A DNA stretch of 64,000 nt from contig WHVD01000050.1 in NCBI GenBank assembly GCA_015178975.1, positions 310,001 through 374,000 on the forward strand, read 5' to 3'. The notes beneath the pieces were generated by a model. It ran no database searches and was not told the DNA's origin. It saw only the letters and a program-made list of their open reading frames with translations. Positions 54,879-64,000 of the stretch are shown piece by piece. Each line of letters opens with the position of its first letter. Positions within the stretch are counted from its first letter, which is position 1. The DNA is from Hysterangium stoloniferum (lineage: Eukaryota; Basidiomycota; Agaricomycetes; Hysterangiales; Hysterangiaceae). The position numbers were made by a program, and so were the translations under genes.

Positions 54879-56640
54879 CCGGATGAATTTCACCGTCGGA
54901 ATCTTGAATGGAAAGAATGGTGGCAATTGCATAATCGGAAGCATCAGTTTCCACAATAATCGGAACATCAGGTTTCCAATGGGAAAGAATTGGGGTGGAA
55001 GTGAAAGCATTTTTTAAAGTCTGGAAAGCAGTGCAGCATTTGTCATCAAAAACTCATGGTTGAGATTTACAGGTAAGGTGAGTGAGCGGTGTTGTAATAT
55101 CCAAGTAGTTCCAAATAAAATGATGGTAAAAATTTGCGATACCTAAAAATGACTGAATGTCTTTGACTTTCCATGGTTCGGGCCAATCACAGACAACTTG
55201 AACCTTGGTTTTGTCCATATGGAGACCCTTGGGTCTGATAATGAAACCTAAGTATTCAATAGAATCTATGTCAAAATAGCATTTTTTACCATTGGTGAAA
55301 AGACCATTTTTTTGGAGTCTTCAGAAAACTTCACGGACTTGTTCATCATGAAGAGCGGGATCCTCGGAAAATACCAAAATGTTGTCCAAATTGACTATAA
55401 CACATACATCAAGCATGTCAGAAAATATATTGTTAACAAAATGTTGAAAAGCGGAAGGGGTGTTGGTAAGGCCGAACGGCATAACCAACCATTCAAAGGA
55501 TCCATAGTGAGTTCGAAAAGCAGTTTTCCATTTGTTGCCCTTGGCAATTTGGACCAAATGATAGGTGTGTTTAAGGTCTATTTTGGTGTAGATCCGAGCT
55601 TTCCATGGGGCATCGAGTAAGTCGGTAACTAGTGGAAGTGAGTACTTATCTTTCTGTGTGATGGAATTTAATCCTTTGAAATCGACACAGAGTCAAAGGG
55701 AACCATCCTTCTTCTTGACAAAAAGGACAGGTGCTCCATACAGAGACTTTGAGGGACAGATAAAACCTATCGACAGATGTTCATCTAAGAACTCCTGAAT
55801 AGACAAAAGTTCTGATTGGGATAATGGGTAAATAGGTTTTAATGGAGGGTTTGAACTGGGCTCAATATCAATTTTTAAGTCATAGGGCCTGTGTAGTGCA
55901 AGCCAGTCAGCTTTTTGCTTCCTGAAAATATCCACAAAATCATGGTATTTCTCAGGAACTCCTTCCAGGTTGGCTTTTAGCTCAGATAATTCTGGAGTTG
56001 CAAAACATCCAGATGCTTCATCAACTTTTAAGCTGATCGAAAAACACTGCAATCCATCCAGTTTACTCACCCTAACGAATGCTGAAGTGTTGATGAGAGA
56101 GATTTTTGGAGGTTTGGAGGTTTCAGTAGAAGCTGGAAGTGCCATCGAGGCTGAAGAGGCTCTGGCCAGAAAAGACACTGCAGGAGGAATGGAAGTGTCG
56201 GGAATCCAGAAATTAATACTGCCAATACCCAGTCAATCAACGGATTATATCAGGTGAGCCAGTTGTATCCAAGAACTACCAAACAGCTAGAGTCCAACTG
56301 TGTTATGAAAAAAGTAACCATCTGGGATGTTCCACATGGGAACTGGATAGACATGTCACAAGCTTGGGTAATTGCCATATTGCTAGTGCTGTCAAACAGA
56401 TGCAAAGAAATTGTGGGAACAGAATGGAGTTTCAGATTATGTTTCGTGGCAAAGGTGGTATCTACAAAACAGTATGTGGAGCCGGAATCTAGAACACTAA
56501 ATTTCCAAGAAGGTCAGAGACAAGTTTTACAAATAGTGAGTTGGGATTAGAGAGAGTGGACACATTGAGATGGATAATCTTGGAAACACAGAGAGAGTCA
56601 ATGCAACCCTCTGTCCATGCAGATTCTGGAGGGTTGCTTA
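54879..56640 (-). pseudogene. Gypsy B protease, RT and RNase H start
   Basis: Protease remnant near 56500-56250, then RT: VPEKYHDFVDIF, YPLSQSELLSIQEFL, GAPVLFVKKKDGSL (stop at 55693), [20 protein letters not shown], and a single FSDMLDV unit followed by [10 protein letters not shown] where the catalytic YLDD should be. RNase H begins [15 protein letters not shown] and is cut at 54879. The catalytic Asp-to-Asn change alone would abolish RT activity. Confidence 0.88.
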
Positions 56641-57843
56641 CTCTTTTTTTGACTCCATGGTGGATTTTTCCTTGGATGTTGTAGTTGTAGTGGAAGTTGC
56701 CACGTGGGCCTTGGAAGAGTTGAACTTAATGGTACAATCGGAAACCTTGTGTCCACCTTTCCCACAGAAAAGGCAGAGATCGTTACCCGTGCATCGTTGT
56801 TTCTCCTTCAGGGTGAGTTTACTGTCGGTACCCAACAAGTGGGAAATGTCAGGTTTGTCAGAAGTTGACTGTTTTTCCTTGTTGGATTTCTTGTCTTTTT
56901 TCTGATCGGAATTTGATTTGCCAGTATTAGTGCCAGAGTTGCTGGTGTTATTGCCTGAGTTATTGCTGGTCGATACCTTGTTGCTTTGAGAACATTCCAT
57001 TGGATTCTCTCCGGAGACCTCGGCTTTTCATTCCCAATAATGGGCATCGGATGTCTGAGCTTTAATCCACATGAGTTGGAGATTTTTTGGCTTCCCATCT
57101 TTGCAGATCTCATCTTTAAGGTGTGATGGAAGTCCCATATAGAAATGGTGCCTGAGGGTGGAATCATCCCAACCACATCGTGTGGTGAGGGTATTGAACT
57201 TGACAAGATAATCGGAGACTCGTTGATTGTCCTTCATCTTAAGCGTCATTAATTCATTTTCTGCTTTGCCGGATTGATCGTAAGGTGCAAAATTAGTTTC
57301 CAGTTCTTCCACAAATGCGTCCCAGTTGTTGAGCCATACAGGTGTCTCATTGGATATTCTGGATAGTCTGGGTTTGAACCAATCCTGAGTGGTATCCTTG
57401 AGATAAGAGAGCACGAAATTGACTTTTCGGCTGTCAGATTTAAATGCAGTGGGTTGATCATGGAAACTGAAACAGCATTGGAGAAGGAAATTCTTCAATT
57501 TTTTCGGATCCTTGCTGATAAATAGTTCAGGTTCTTTAACTCTGGTGTGGAATGATTCTTTGCTTTCCTCAGTGGTTTTCAAATAGTGAGCGAATTTCAC
57601 AATGGAGTTGACAAACAACATTTCAGTCAGTTCATCGGAAGATTTCTTTTTTGATGTCACCGGCTGTTCTTCTACTTCATTGTCAGAAGTGTTGGGAGCA
57701 TTGAGATCCTTCGATACCTTGGTAACTTCTTCGATGGAAGCTGATGCTGTCAGCTGAATTGGGGTTTTGGGTTGGGTGGTATAAAGTTGCAATGGGGATT
57801 GAAGTTGAGATGGTCCTTTGGCAGCTTTGCATTTGGGACCCAT
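56638..57843 (-). pseudogene. Gypsy B gag
   Basis: ATG at 57843, 34 nt after the 5' LTR. Capsid KVNFVLSYLKDTTQDWFKP, WDAFVEELETNFAPYD and LPSHLKDEI; one TGA at about 57026; then a Ser/Asn-rich tail and a complete knuckle CLFCGKGGHKVSDC, ending at 56638. Only one stop interrupts it, making it the best preserved gag in the window. Confidence 0.9.
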
Positions 57844-57864
57844 TATGAGCGAGTCACAGAATTG

Positions 57865-57875
57865 AGATCTGATAT
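57865..57875 (-). promoter_or_regulatory. Gypsy B primer binding site (self-primer type)
   Basis: ATATCAGATCT on the minus strand, 2 nt after the LTR; complementary to AGATCTGATAT at 58129-58119, the predicted mRNA start 33 nt from TATATTAG at 58162. Confidence 0.65.
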
Positions 57876-57877
57876 AC

Positions 57878-58426
57878 TGTTAAGTACTGTGTCAGAAACT
57901 TATTCCGGAACTATCAGAAAGTCACCAGGAATTTGGAAACTATCAGATAGGGTCAGGACGTCGGCTTCAGCTTATGTGCTGCACCTCTATGCAAATGCTT
58001 GGGAGTCCTTAATTTCAAAGGTGGGACTTACGCTGGAAGATACAGATATTCAGAGTTCCAAAGAGTTCTGAATATTGAGCATACAGAAAGATGGAAGAGG
58101 GAATAAGAAACTAAGTCAATATCAGATCTAAAGTAAAGTACAAATTCACGGAAACTAATATAAGTCTTCTCGTTATTGTACTACAAACTAAGACCACAAT
58201 AAGATGGAAACAGAAAGTATTCTGAAATGGGAATACATACAATAAGATGAATTGGGGAGACATTATTCTGAAATGGGAATATAATAAATAAATGAGTGAA
58301 TACTTGCCAATGGACAAATTACCAAATGCAGAACAAGGGAAGATTATGGAAGATATGGTAACTATGATGTTCCATAGTCAGAAGTCGGAAGTCGGATATT
58401 GAAATATCCGGGAATGGGTCGTAACA
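57878..58426 (-). repeat. Gypsy B 5' LTR
   Basis: 549 bp, close match to 34765-35315; module at 57955-57971; followed by TSD ACTTC. Confidence 0.95.
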
Positions 58427-58431
58427 ACTTC

Positions 58432-59389
58432 TCACTTAATAGGCTTGATCCACCCCCACCCCAACCAAAGAGCAAGCTATAATAAAGCAGGAAAAAAAAT
58501 ACCACCTAAGAGAATGAATACTGTCAGGACCATGCTGACTGTATTCTCAGCTATGATGTTATACCCAAGATTGGCCTGAAGATCACCTGATACTTATCAG
58601 TATATCTCAGCTGACTTCTTGGTATGCAATATCTATTCTCATTTTGGTTTATTATTCTTGTTGTTTTCCCATTGTAGTCTAATTGTATTGTGTTGTTTGA
58701 ACCCAGGTCCTAGGAGGGTGTTTATAATTACTATAATCTCAAATATTTACTAATAAAAGTCTTATTTTTACAAAACTCCATCTTTAAATAGTGATATATA
58801 TTCTGAAACAATTATATCATCAAAAAACAACCATCAGAAATAGTTCTCCATATTACATCTTATACAACCCATAGTTATTTAACAAATTCCATTGTATATA
58901 ATTTCCTTCCTTTTACAGATGCCTACTAATACTGTTATTAGTACTTTGTTTTTTAAAAGTTGTAATGTAGTTATTTCCATGTAAAATATGTAAAATATTA
59001 CTGGAAATTTTTCATACCACAGCTGTCTTTATTAAGTAAAACCCCCTATATATTCTAGGTATGTTGAATCAAGTAGAAATCTGTTCAGATTGACAGATCC
59101 ATTCCGAAGTAATACATATGTATTTAGAGGTGCCAATAATATACATATGCATGAAATGGACTATCTAAAGGTATCTATTTTTTAAAAGTATTAGTGTTTC
59201 AAACTACTAATTCTTTTTATTGTCTACTTGTGTCCGGAAAGATTCTTTAGTTTGTAATGTATGAGAGAGTTTAAAACTTTTTGAAAGTTTTAAAAACCAA
59301 ATTATGTTTGAATCACATCTCAGATGTTTAAATGACCTTTAGAGTATGGTATACTTGATAGTTTTCAGATATCCTCCCTACTGGGCAAT
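58432..59389. other. AT-rich sequence, nothing recognised
   Basis: No coding or repeat signal I can support. Confidence 0.4.
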
Positions 59390-59974
59390 AGCCCTTCCTT
59401 GCTATAAGAGTTCTAACCCAGACCCTATCTGGACTTTTCATATTCTCTACATGCTTACTTATCTGTGCCTGCTTTCTTCCTGATTATGTTTTGACTTGCA
59501 TATATTTTCTTGATTAGTGTGTTTTGGTACCCATTCCCATTTTGATTCAACCCTTATGCTCCAGAATGGTTAATCCTGTTATTTTCTTGTTCACCCATCT
59601 TGTCTTTTTGCTTTACCAGATTAGTAGTACAACAATCTATTAGTCTATATAGTCTAGTAATCTTTGTAAACTGCAATCTGATCAGAATATTGACTTAACC
59701 TCAATGTAGCTACAACCCATCCCCTTGATACACTAAGCTAAACTACAAAAATTGACACCAGCATATTTTAAAACCCCCAGGTTTCCTGACTCTCTGACCA
59801 GTCACATATTCTCAGAGTTTCTGGGATACCCATACCTCCCCCTGTCAGAAGTTAGGACCCAATGATCATGCAAGAGCACATTACATAAGCTGAAGCCAAG
59901 TCCTATCTGCCTTGGAACCTGTGCAGGTTTTCCCTGTGCCTTAGTTCACCCCTGCCTAGTACACCCCAAGCTTA
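59390..59974 (+). repeat. Degraded epsilon-like LTR (left end approximate)
   Basis: Ends CCCCAAGCTTAACA like the LTR at 16773-17354 and carries the module at 59887-59903 plus GGACCCAATGATCATG as in 25561-25576. No TSD was found. Confidence 0.55.
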
Positions 59975-61980
59975 ACATGTGTCCTTTTTTCATCCTTGTT
60001 ATATCTCTGGATTGGTATTAAAATAACTCCCTATTTATATATACATGTAGAAATAGTATTTGCAAGCCAATCTGAATATAGTGTTACATGACATTGTAAC
60101 TAAACTTGCTTCTCTCTGGAGGAAAAACCACCCATTTCCTTCCTATTTTGGCCAATTGAATACCTTCATATTTCCTGAGCTGCAGCCTCATCCCTCTGCT
60201 AATCCTCATATTGGCTTCAAACTAAGCATAGTCATATTTTAAAGGTAATACCCAAAATACCATGTTAAATGATATATGCTATTAGAAAAGAGGCTAATCC
60301 ACCATTTTAAACATTAAAACTGAGTATTAAAGTAAATTAACAGGCCACCAGTACACATACATATTGAGATATTATGAAGAATAGATGGAAATTTGTATCT
60401 ATTTATGCTAGTCAAATGTGTTTTTGAGGTCATTTTGAGGTGTTCACAGCAGTCGTGACACCCTGCATGGCACTTTCCCATGACCTGACCCAATGGGCTC
60501 TGTGAATGGTTTGCAATTATTTCCACCCTGTAATGATCTACCAAAATTGACCCCAGACCCCCCACATATCCTATTTTCTGGCTGCACCATGAAGCCAGTT
60601 GCATTAGTTTGACATGTATATTTGATACTGATGAGGTACTGTATGTATGTTATGTAGATGGTTGACAAGACCTGGGATCAATGGCAACACTCTCACCCTG
60701 AGAATTATTGGGCATTCGAAGCTGGTATAAAGTGCAATTTGTACACTTGACCTCACTACCTTAATGGTACCCCACCTGCTATGCAAGTGCATACCCCTCT
60801 TTCTCCAAGGTATTGGAAGCCTGTTGTCAAATATGTAGGCTCACTGGGTCTGGGTCACACGGGTTGATAGGACATGGTGTATTGCTCAATGAACTAGCAA
60901 ACAGTCTACATGGCGGGCAGTGTATGGTAAGGAAATAGAAGGAAAACTGTCCAGACTATATATGCCATGATCATGTGACAATAGAAACTAAAAGGAAGAC
61001 AAAAGGCAAACCCAACAAAAGGCAAACCCAACAAAAGGCAAACCCAACAAAAGGTAAACCCAACAAAAGGCAAACCCAACAAAAGGCAAACCCAAACAAT
61101 AGTGAATGCATAAGACTGGGGTGTTAGGCTTACAAGTATCCTGATTATTACTCACCTGTCATATAATAGCTCAATTACATGGTTCCCACAACAGGTGTCT
61201 TGATTGGTAATTATACAGTAGAGGATATGTTACACCCTATAGTGAAGGTCTTTTATGCTACATTTGTTGGTAATCAACCTGACATCCATAGAATATTATG
61301 GAATATATTGGAATATACTTAACATAGCTTTAGTAATATCTCTGTCATATCTTCCAGAAACTTCTTTCCTGTAGATATATATAATCCCCAGTAGTTCACT
61401 CATAGATACAAGCCAAGTCATATTCTAATATCTAATGTGGTCTGCGCAATTATAGTAAAACTAGTATTATTAAGAAATCAGTAATGTTTGACCATAGTAA
61501 GTGAAGGTTCGCGTAGGATTACTTTGTATGATTAGGGTGGATTTGCATGTCAGTTATGCATTCTCGTTGGCTGTGTTTCGGCTTAGGCGTTTTGACTCCT
61601 TCCAGGTGTTGGTGTATCTCCAAATATTGCCCTTAATCTGCCGGTCTTTGTTACATATCAGAGAAGGTGGGATATTGTGTCCATGTGGGATAGTAGATTA
61701 GGCATTGATGCTTCCTCCATTGGCAATTTGCTAAGGAGGATCCGTCGGTAGGCGGCGTATGCCAGGTACATCATCAAATAATGGCTTTACCCCTCTGTTG
61801 GGACTGTGGGCAATTTGGGGAGGCTACTTGACCGAATCTGTCGAGGTACCATTCGGTGATGAGACCCTATTCATCGTTGCGCTAATGTGCTGGCCACCTT
61901 CCTTCCTAACCCTCGGACTGCCTTCCGGCATTTGGGTGATGGCGTACTGACCCCTATAATCAATGCAGTGACTCCCAGTT
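59975..61980. other. No supported gene; contains a minisatellite
   Basis: Short frames lack motifs. The part from 61500 may be the decayed 3' region of the LINE fragment that follows on the minus strand. Confidence 0.4.
61003..61097. repeat. 16-bp minisatellite, about six copies
   Basis: Unit AAAAGGCAAACCCAAC repeated head to tail, one unit with GGT for GGC. Confidence 0.92.
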
Positions 61981-61989
61981 TCTCTGGGG

Positions 61990-62200
61990 ATCTCCTAGTT
62001 AGGTCTATATTGTACACCTTATTTGTACTATTATGCTGTGTGGTAGCTCGTGTTGGAGCATTCGCGGTAGTTCAATCACCAGCGAAACAGTCCCATTTGC
62101 TGCGCCTTAGGCCAACTCCTCCGCCTTCTCATTACCTGTCACTCCTACATTCCCTGGTCCCTTTTATCTACCACATCGTGATATGCATCCTCACGGCAAG
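61990..62200 (-). pseudogene. LINE RNase H fragment
   Basis: The minus strand reads GNVGVTGNEKAEELA, a stop, GAANGT, then LPRMLQHELPHS. This is the end of a LINE-type RNase H domain (normally GHVGI.GNE.AD..A) and the following linker. Several stops; the rest is too decayed to follow. It may belong to the same LINE family as 11940-12284. Confidence 0.55.
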
Positions 62201-62360
62201 CTCATATACAAAGCGTCCTAGAGGTAGTGCTTCGGCTTTGACTTGCGTTGCTCAAGCACCACTTGGATTTCTCCAGGCGCATCCCTTTTTAAAACACATT
62301 ATTTTGTCTTATACAGTTGTTGTCTCAATATTCGTCATTTTCCAACACATGCATCTTTGA

Positions 62361-63117
62361 ACTTGGTCGTCAACTATTTCCTCGCGCCATAAATATTTTC
62401 GTGGCTGTTTTCCAGTCCTGGAAGAAAGGCAAGCACATCCCCTGTCAGACCTATTGACCGCAGGGCAAATCTGGATGACGTCAATGGAAAATGAAACAAC
62501 AGGGAATGCAAGCGAGTGTGAGTTATATCTTTGTACTATGAAGTATCGATCATACGATGGAGGATATGAGGAACTCGTCACGATAATTGTCGGACTGACA
62601 ATGTGGAAAAGGTTGAAATAAACGGGGATAGTGAGGGCATCGGGGTTCATGTATTCGTGCTGAACCGAAACAGCTGTAATTTATAAGGCGATGACGTGAG
62701 ATCGGCTATGCAGCACTAACCAAAATATATCCCTCTGTCTCAACATTTTCCCCATTCCCTTCGGCTTCAGCTGGCTTCACAGGGTTTGCATCTCGGCTTT
62801 TATTTTTGGCTTCGGCTATGGCTAACCCCCAGTTGTCCTATAAAGGCAAGTCCCACGTAGCCAAATGGTTCCCCGTTTTTTGGTGGCTTTAGTTTATTGT
62901 TTCTGAACTCTTATTTTTTTGCTTCTAACAATTATCATTTGCTTTCAAACTCTCTTGATCAAATCTGTAACATCTTTTCTCTTTTCTGTTTACCTCCTTC
63001 TTTAAGTAAAAATGGTACCTGTGTTTAGCTCCAAATGATTAGTATGTGAGAACATAGTGGCCACAAGTGATCCTTGAGTTTGTCATGTGAACTCGAAGCG
63101 CTCTTTCAGTGTCCGCC
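62361..63117. other. Upstream region of the UPRT gene
   Basis: No gene supported. Pyrimidine-rich stretches at 62930-63000 are typical of fungal promoters, but no specific site can be named. Confidence 0.4.
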
Positions 63118-64000
63118 ATGTCCTCCCCACAATCGACACCAGCACCATTCGATATCCCTAAAAATGTTTTCACTCTTCCTCAAACAACTCAGTTGAATGC
63201 CCTTTATACAATCATACGTGACAAGACAACATCTCGGGGGGATTTTGTTTTCTATTCAGACCGCATTATTAGGTTACTTGTCGAAGAGGGACTCAACCAT
63301 TTACCGGTAGTTCCAATTACGGTGGAAACCCCTACAGTAGGTAACAAATACTAGAAGATGCGTGGCGTCAAACGGATAAACATATAAATATATATCATCA
63401 CTATCATCACAAAAATCTGATGGAACCTTTCCATGTAGGGTGCTTCATATAATGGAGTAGGATTCGAAGGGCGGATATGCGGGGTGTCTATCTTACGTGC
63501 AGGAGAGGTAAGTCTCGATTTTTTTCTTTTTGCAAGTTCTTGTTTCGTTTGCGCTTCCCTAGGCTATGGAAGAAGGACTCCGTAAGGTATGCAGGAGTGT
63601 GCGCATTGGGAAGATATTAATCCAAAGGGTGAATTACCACACTATTTGATATCAATGAGAGAGTTCTAATACTTGTGATCTGTAAAAGGACGAGGAAACG
63701 GTTCAGCCAAAACTATTTTATTTTAAGGTATGGTATATATTTCCCAGTATTGCACCATTATTAAAATTATGTTTCCAGTTGCCTCCGGACATTGCTTCAC
63801 GTTATGTGTTATTACTCGACCCTATGTTGGGTATGATTTGTTCTTCTTCTAACCAATGTGCCACTATTTAATGCCTGTGATAAATCTAGCTACCGGCAGA
63901 ACGGTAATGAAGGCCGTCGAAGTGCTTCTGGCTGAAGGGGTTCCAGAAGATCGAATTGTTTTTGTTAATGTTGTGAGTGTGCATATTTCTGCATGTTCTT
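63118..64000 (+). CDS. FUR1: Uracil phosphoribosyltransferase (partial, runs off right edge)
   Basis: Converts uracil plus PRPP to UMP in pyrimidine salvage, in the cytosol. ATG at 63118; exons 63118-63336, 63439-63507, 63563-63628, 63689-63727, 63779-63830 and 63890-63972, with GT-AG introns of 51-102 nt. Diagnostic segments: NVFTLPQTTQLNALYTIIRD, YSDRIIRLLVEEGLNHLP, GVSILRAGE, EETVQPKLFYFK and the PRPP-binding loop LLLDPMLATGRTVMKAVEVLL. The uracil-binding C-terminus lies beyond the window. An alternative in-frame GTG at 63109 is not needed. The symbol follows the yeast orthologue. Confidence 0.95.

Larger units (their letters stand above)
34765..58426 (-). mobile_element. Gypsy B: chromodomain Ty3/Gypsy element expanded to 23.7 kb by nested insertions
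   Basis: LTRs 34765-35315 and 57878-58426 (551 and 549 bp) and the 5-bp TSD ACTTC (34760-34764, 58427-58431) define the ends. On the minus strand: gag, protease, RT, RNase H, integrase, chromodomain, then the convergent accessory gene and the 3' LTR. Six inserts sit inside: 35328-35961, about 36903-37616, 37778-38564, 38569-50523, 52072-52793 and 53470-54878. All ORFs are broken. Confidence 0.95.

Noticed and set aside
61003..61097. Telomere-like repeat (AACCCAAC)
   Set aside because: The period is 16 bp with only six copies, and it lacks the TTAGGG-type unit.

Overview
This window looks like nuclear DNA of a filamentous fungus, most likely an agaricomycete (mushroom-forming basidiomycete). 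Host genes carry many short (about 47-72 nt) GT-AG introns, and one host gene belongs to a membrane-protein family that I associate with Agaricomycetes. Four host loci are visible: a SERAC1-like alpha/beta hydrolase cut by the left edge (1-1008, minus), a single-pass membrane protein (14088 to about 15275, minus), a tRNA-like gene (16678-16752, minus), and a uracil phosphoribosyltransferase cut by the right edge (63118-64000, plus). Almost everything else is transposable elements, many nested inside one another. I recovered the nesting order from target-site duplications (TSDs) read directly in the sequence.

Left part (2.4-12.3 kb): a Copia element (2404-10101, TSD CAAAG) is broken by a solo LTR (5823-6662), a gag-only Copia derivative (7098-8713) and a second solo LTR sitting in its polypurine tract (9434-9824). 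A further solo LTR follows, then a 5'-truncated LINE that itself carries a solo LTR. Centre-left (16.7-34.5 kb): an LTR remnant inserted just upstream of the tRNA (TSD ATATG) is split by a complete but decayed chromodomain-containing Gypsy element, Gypsy A (17458-25466, TSD ACCTA). Next come a solo LTR, gag/protease fragments of a third Gypsy element with nested LTRs, and the remains of a minus-strand Copia element.

Right part (34.8-58.4 kb): a second chromovirus, Gypsy B (minus strand, 34765-58426, TSD ACTTC), has grown to 23.7 kb through insertions. The largest is a 12-kb foldback element (38569-50523, TSD TAT) with about 3.1-kb near-identical inverted arms. Each arm carries short subterminal repeat arrays and a GC-rich captured gene fragment. 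Its core holds a Ngaro-like tyrosine-recombinase retrotransposon with split direct repeats.

Both chromoviruses share features that do not belong to the ordinary gag-pol layout. Between pol and the 3' LTR each has an oppositely oriented, spliced gene with conserved intron positions, a coiled-coil N-terminus and a six-cysteine zinc-cluster-like motif. Both also show an 11-nt match between the predicted mRNA 5' end and the site just after the LTR, with identical spacing, as expected for self-primed reverse transcription. A short sequence block recurs in LTRs of five otherwise different families. All retroelement ORFs are interrupted, and many of the stops are TGA at expected Arg or Trp codons, consistent with C-to-T decay.
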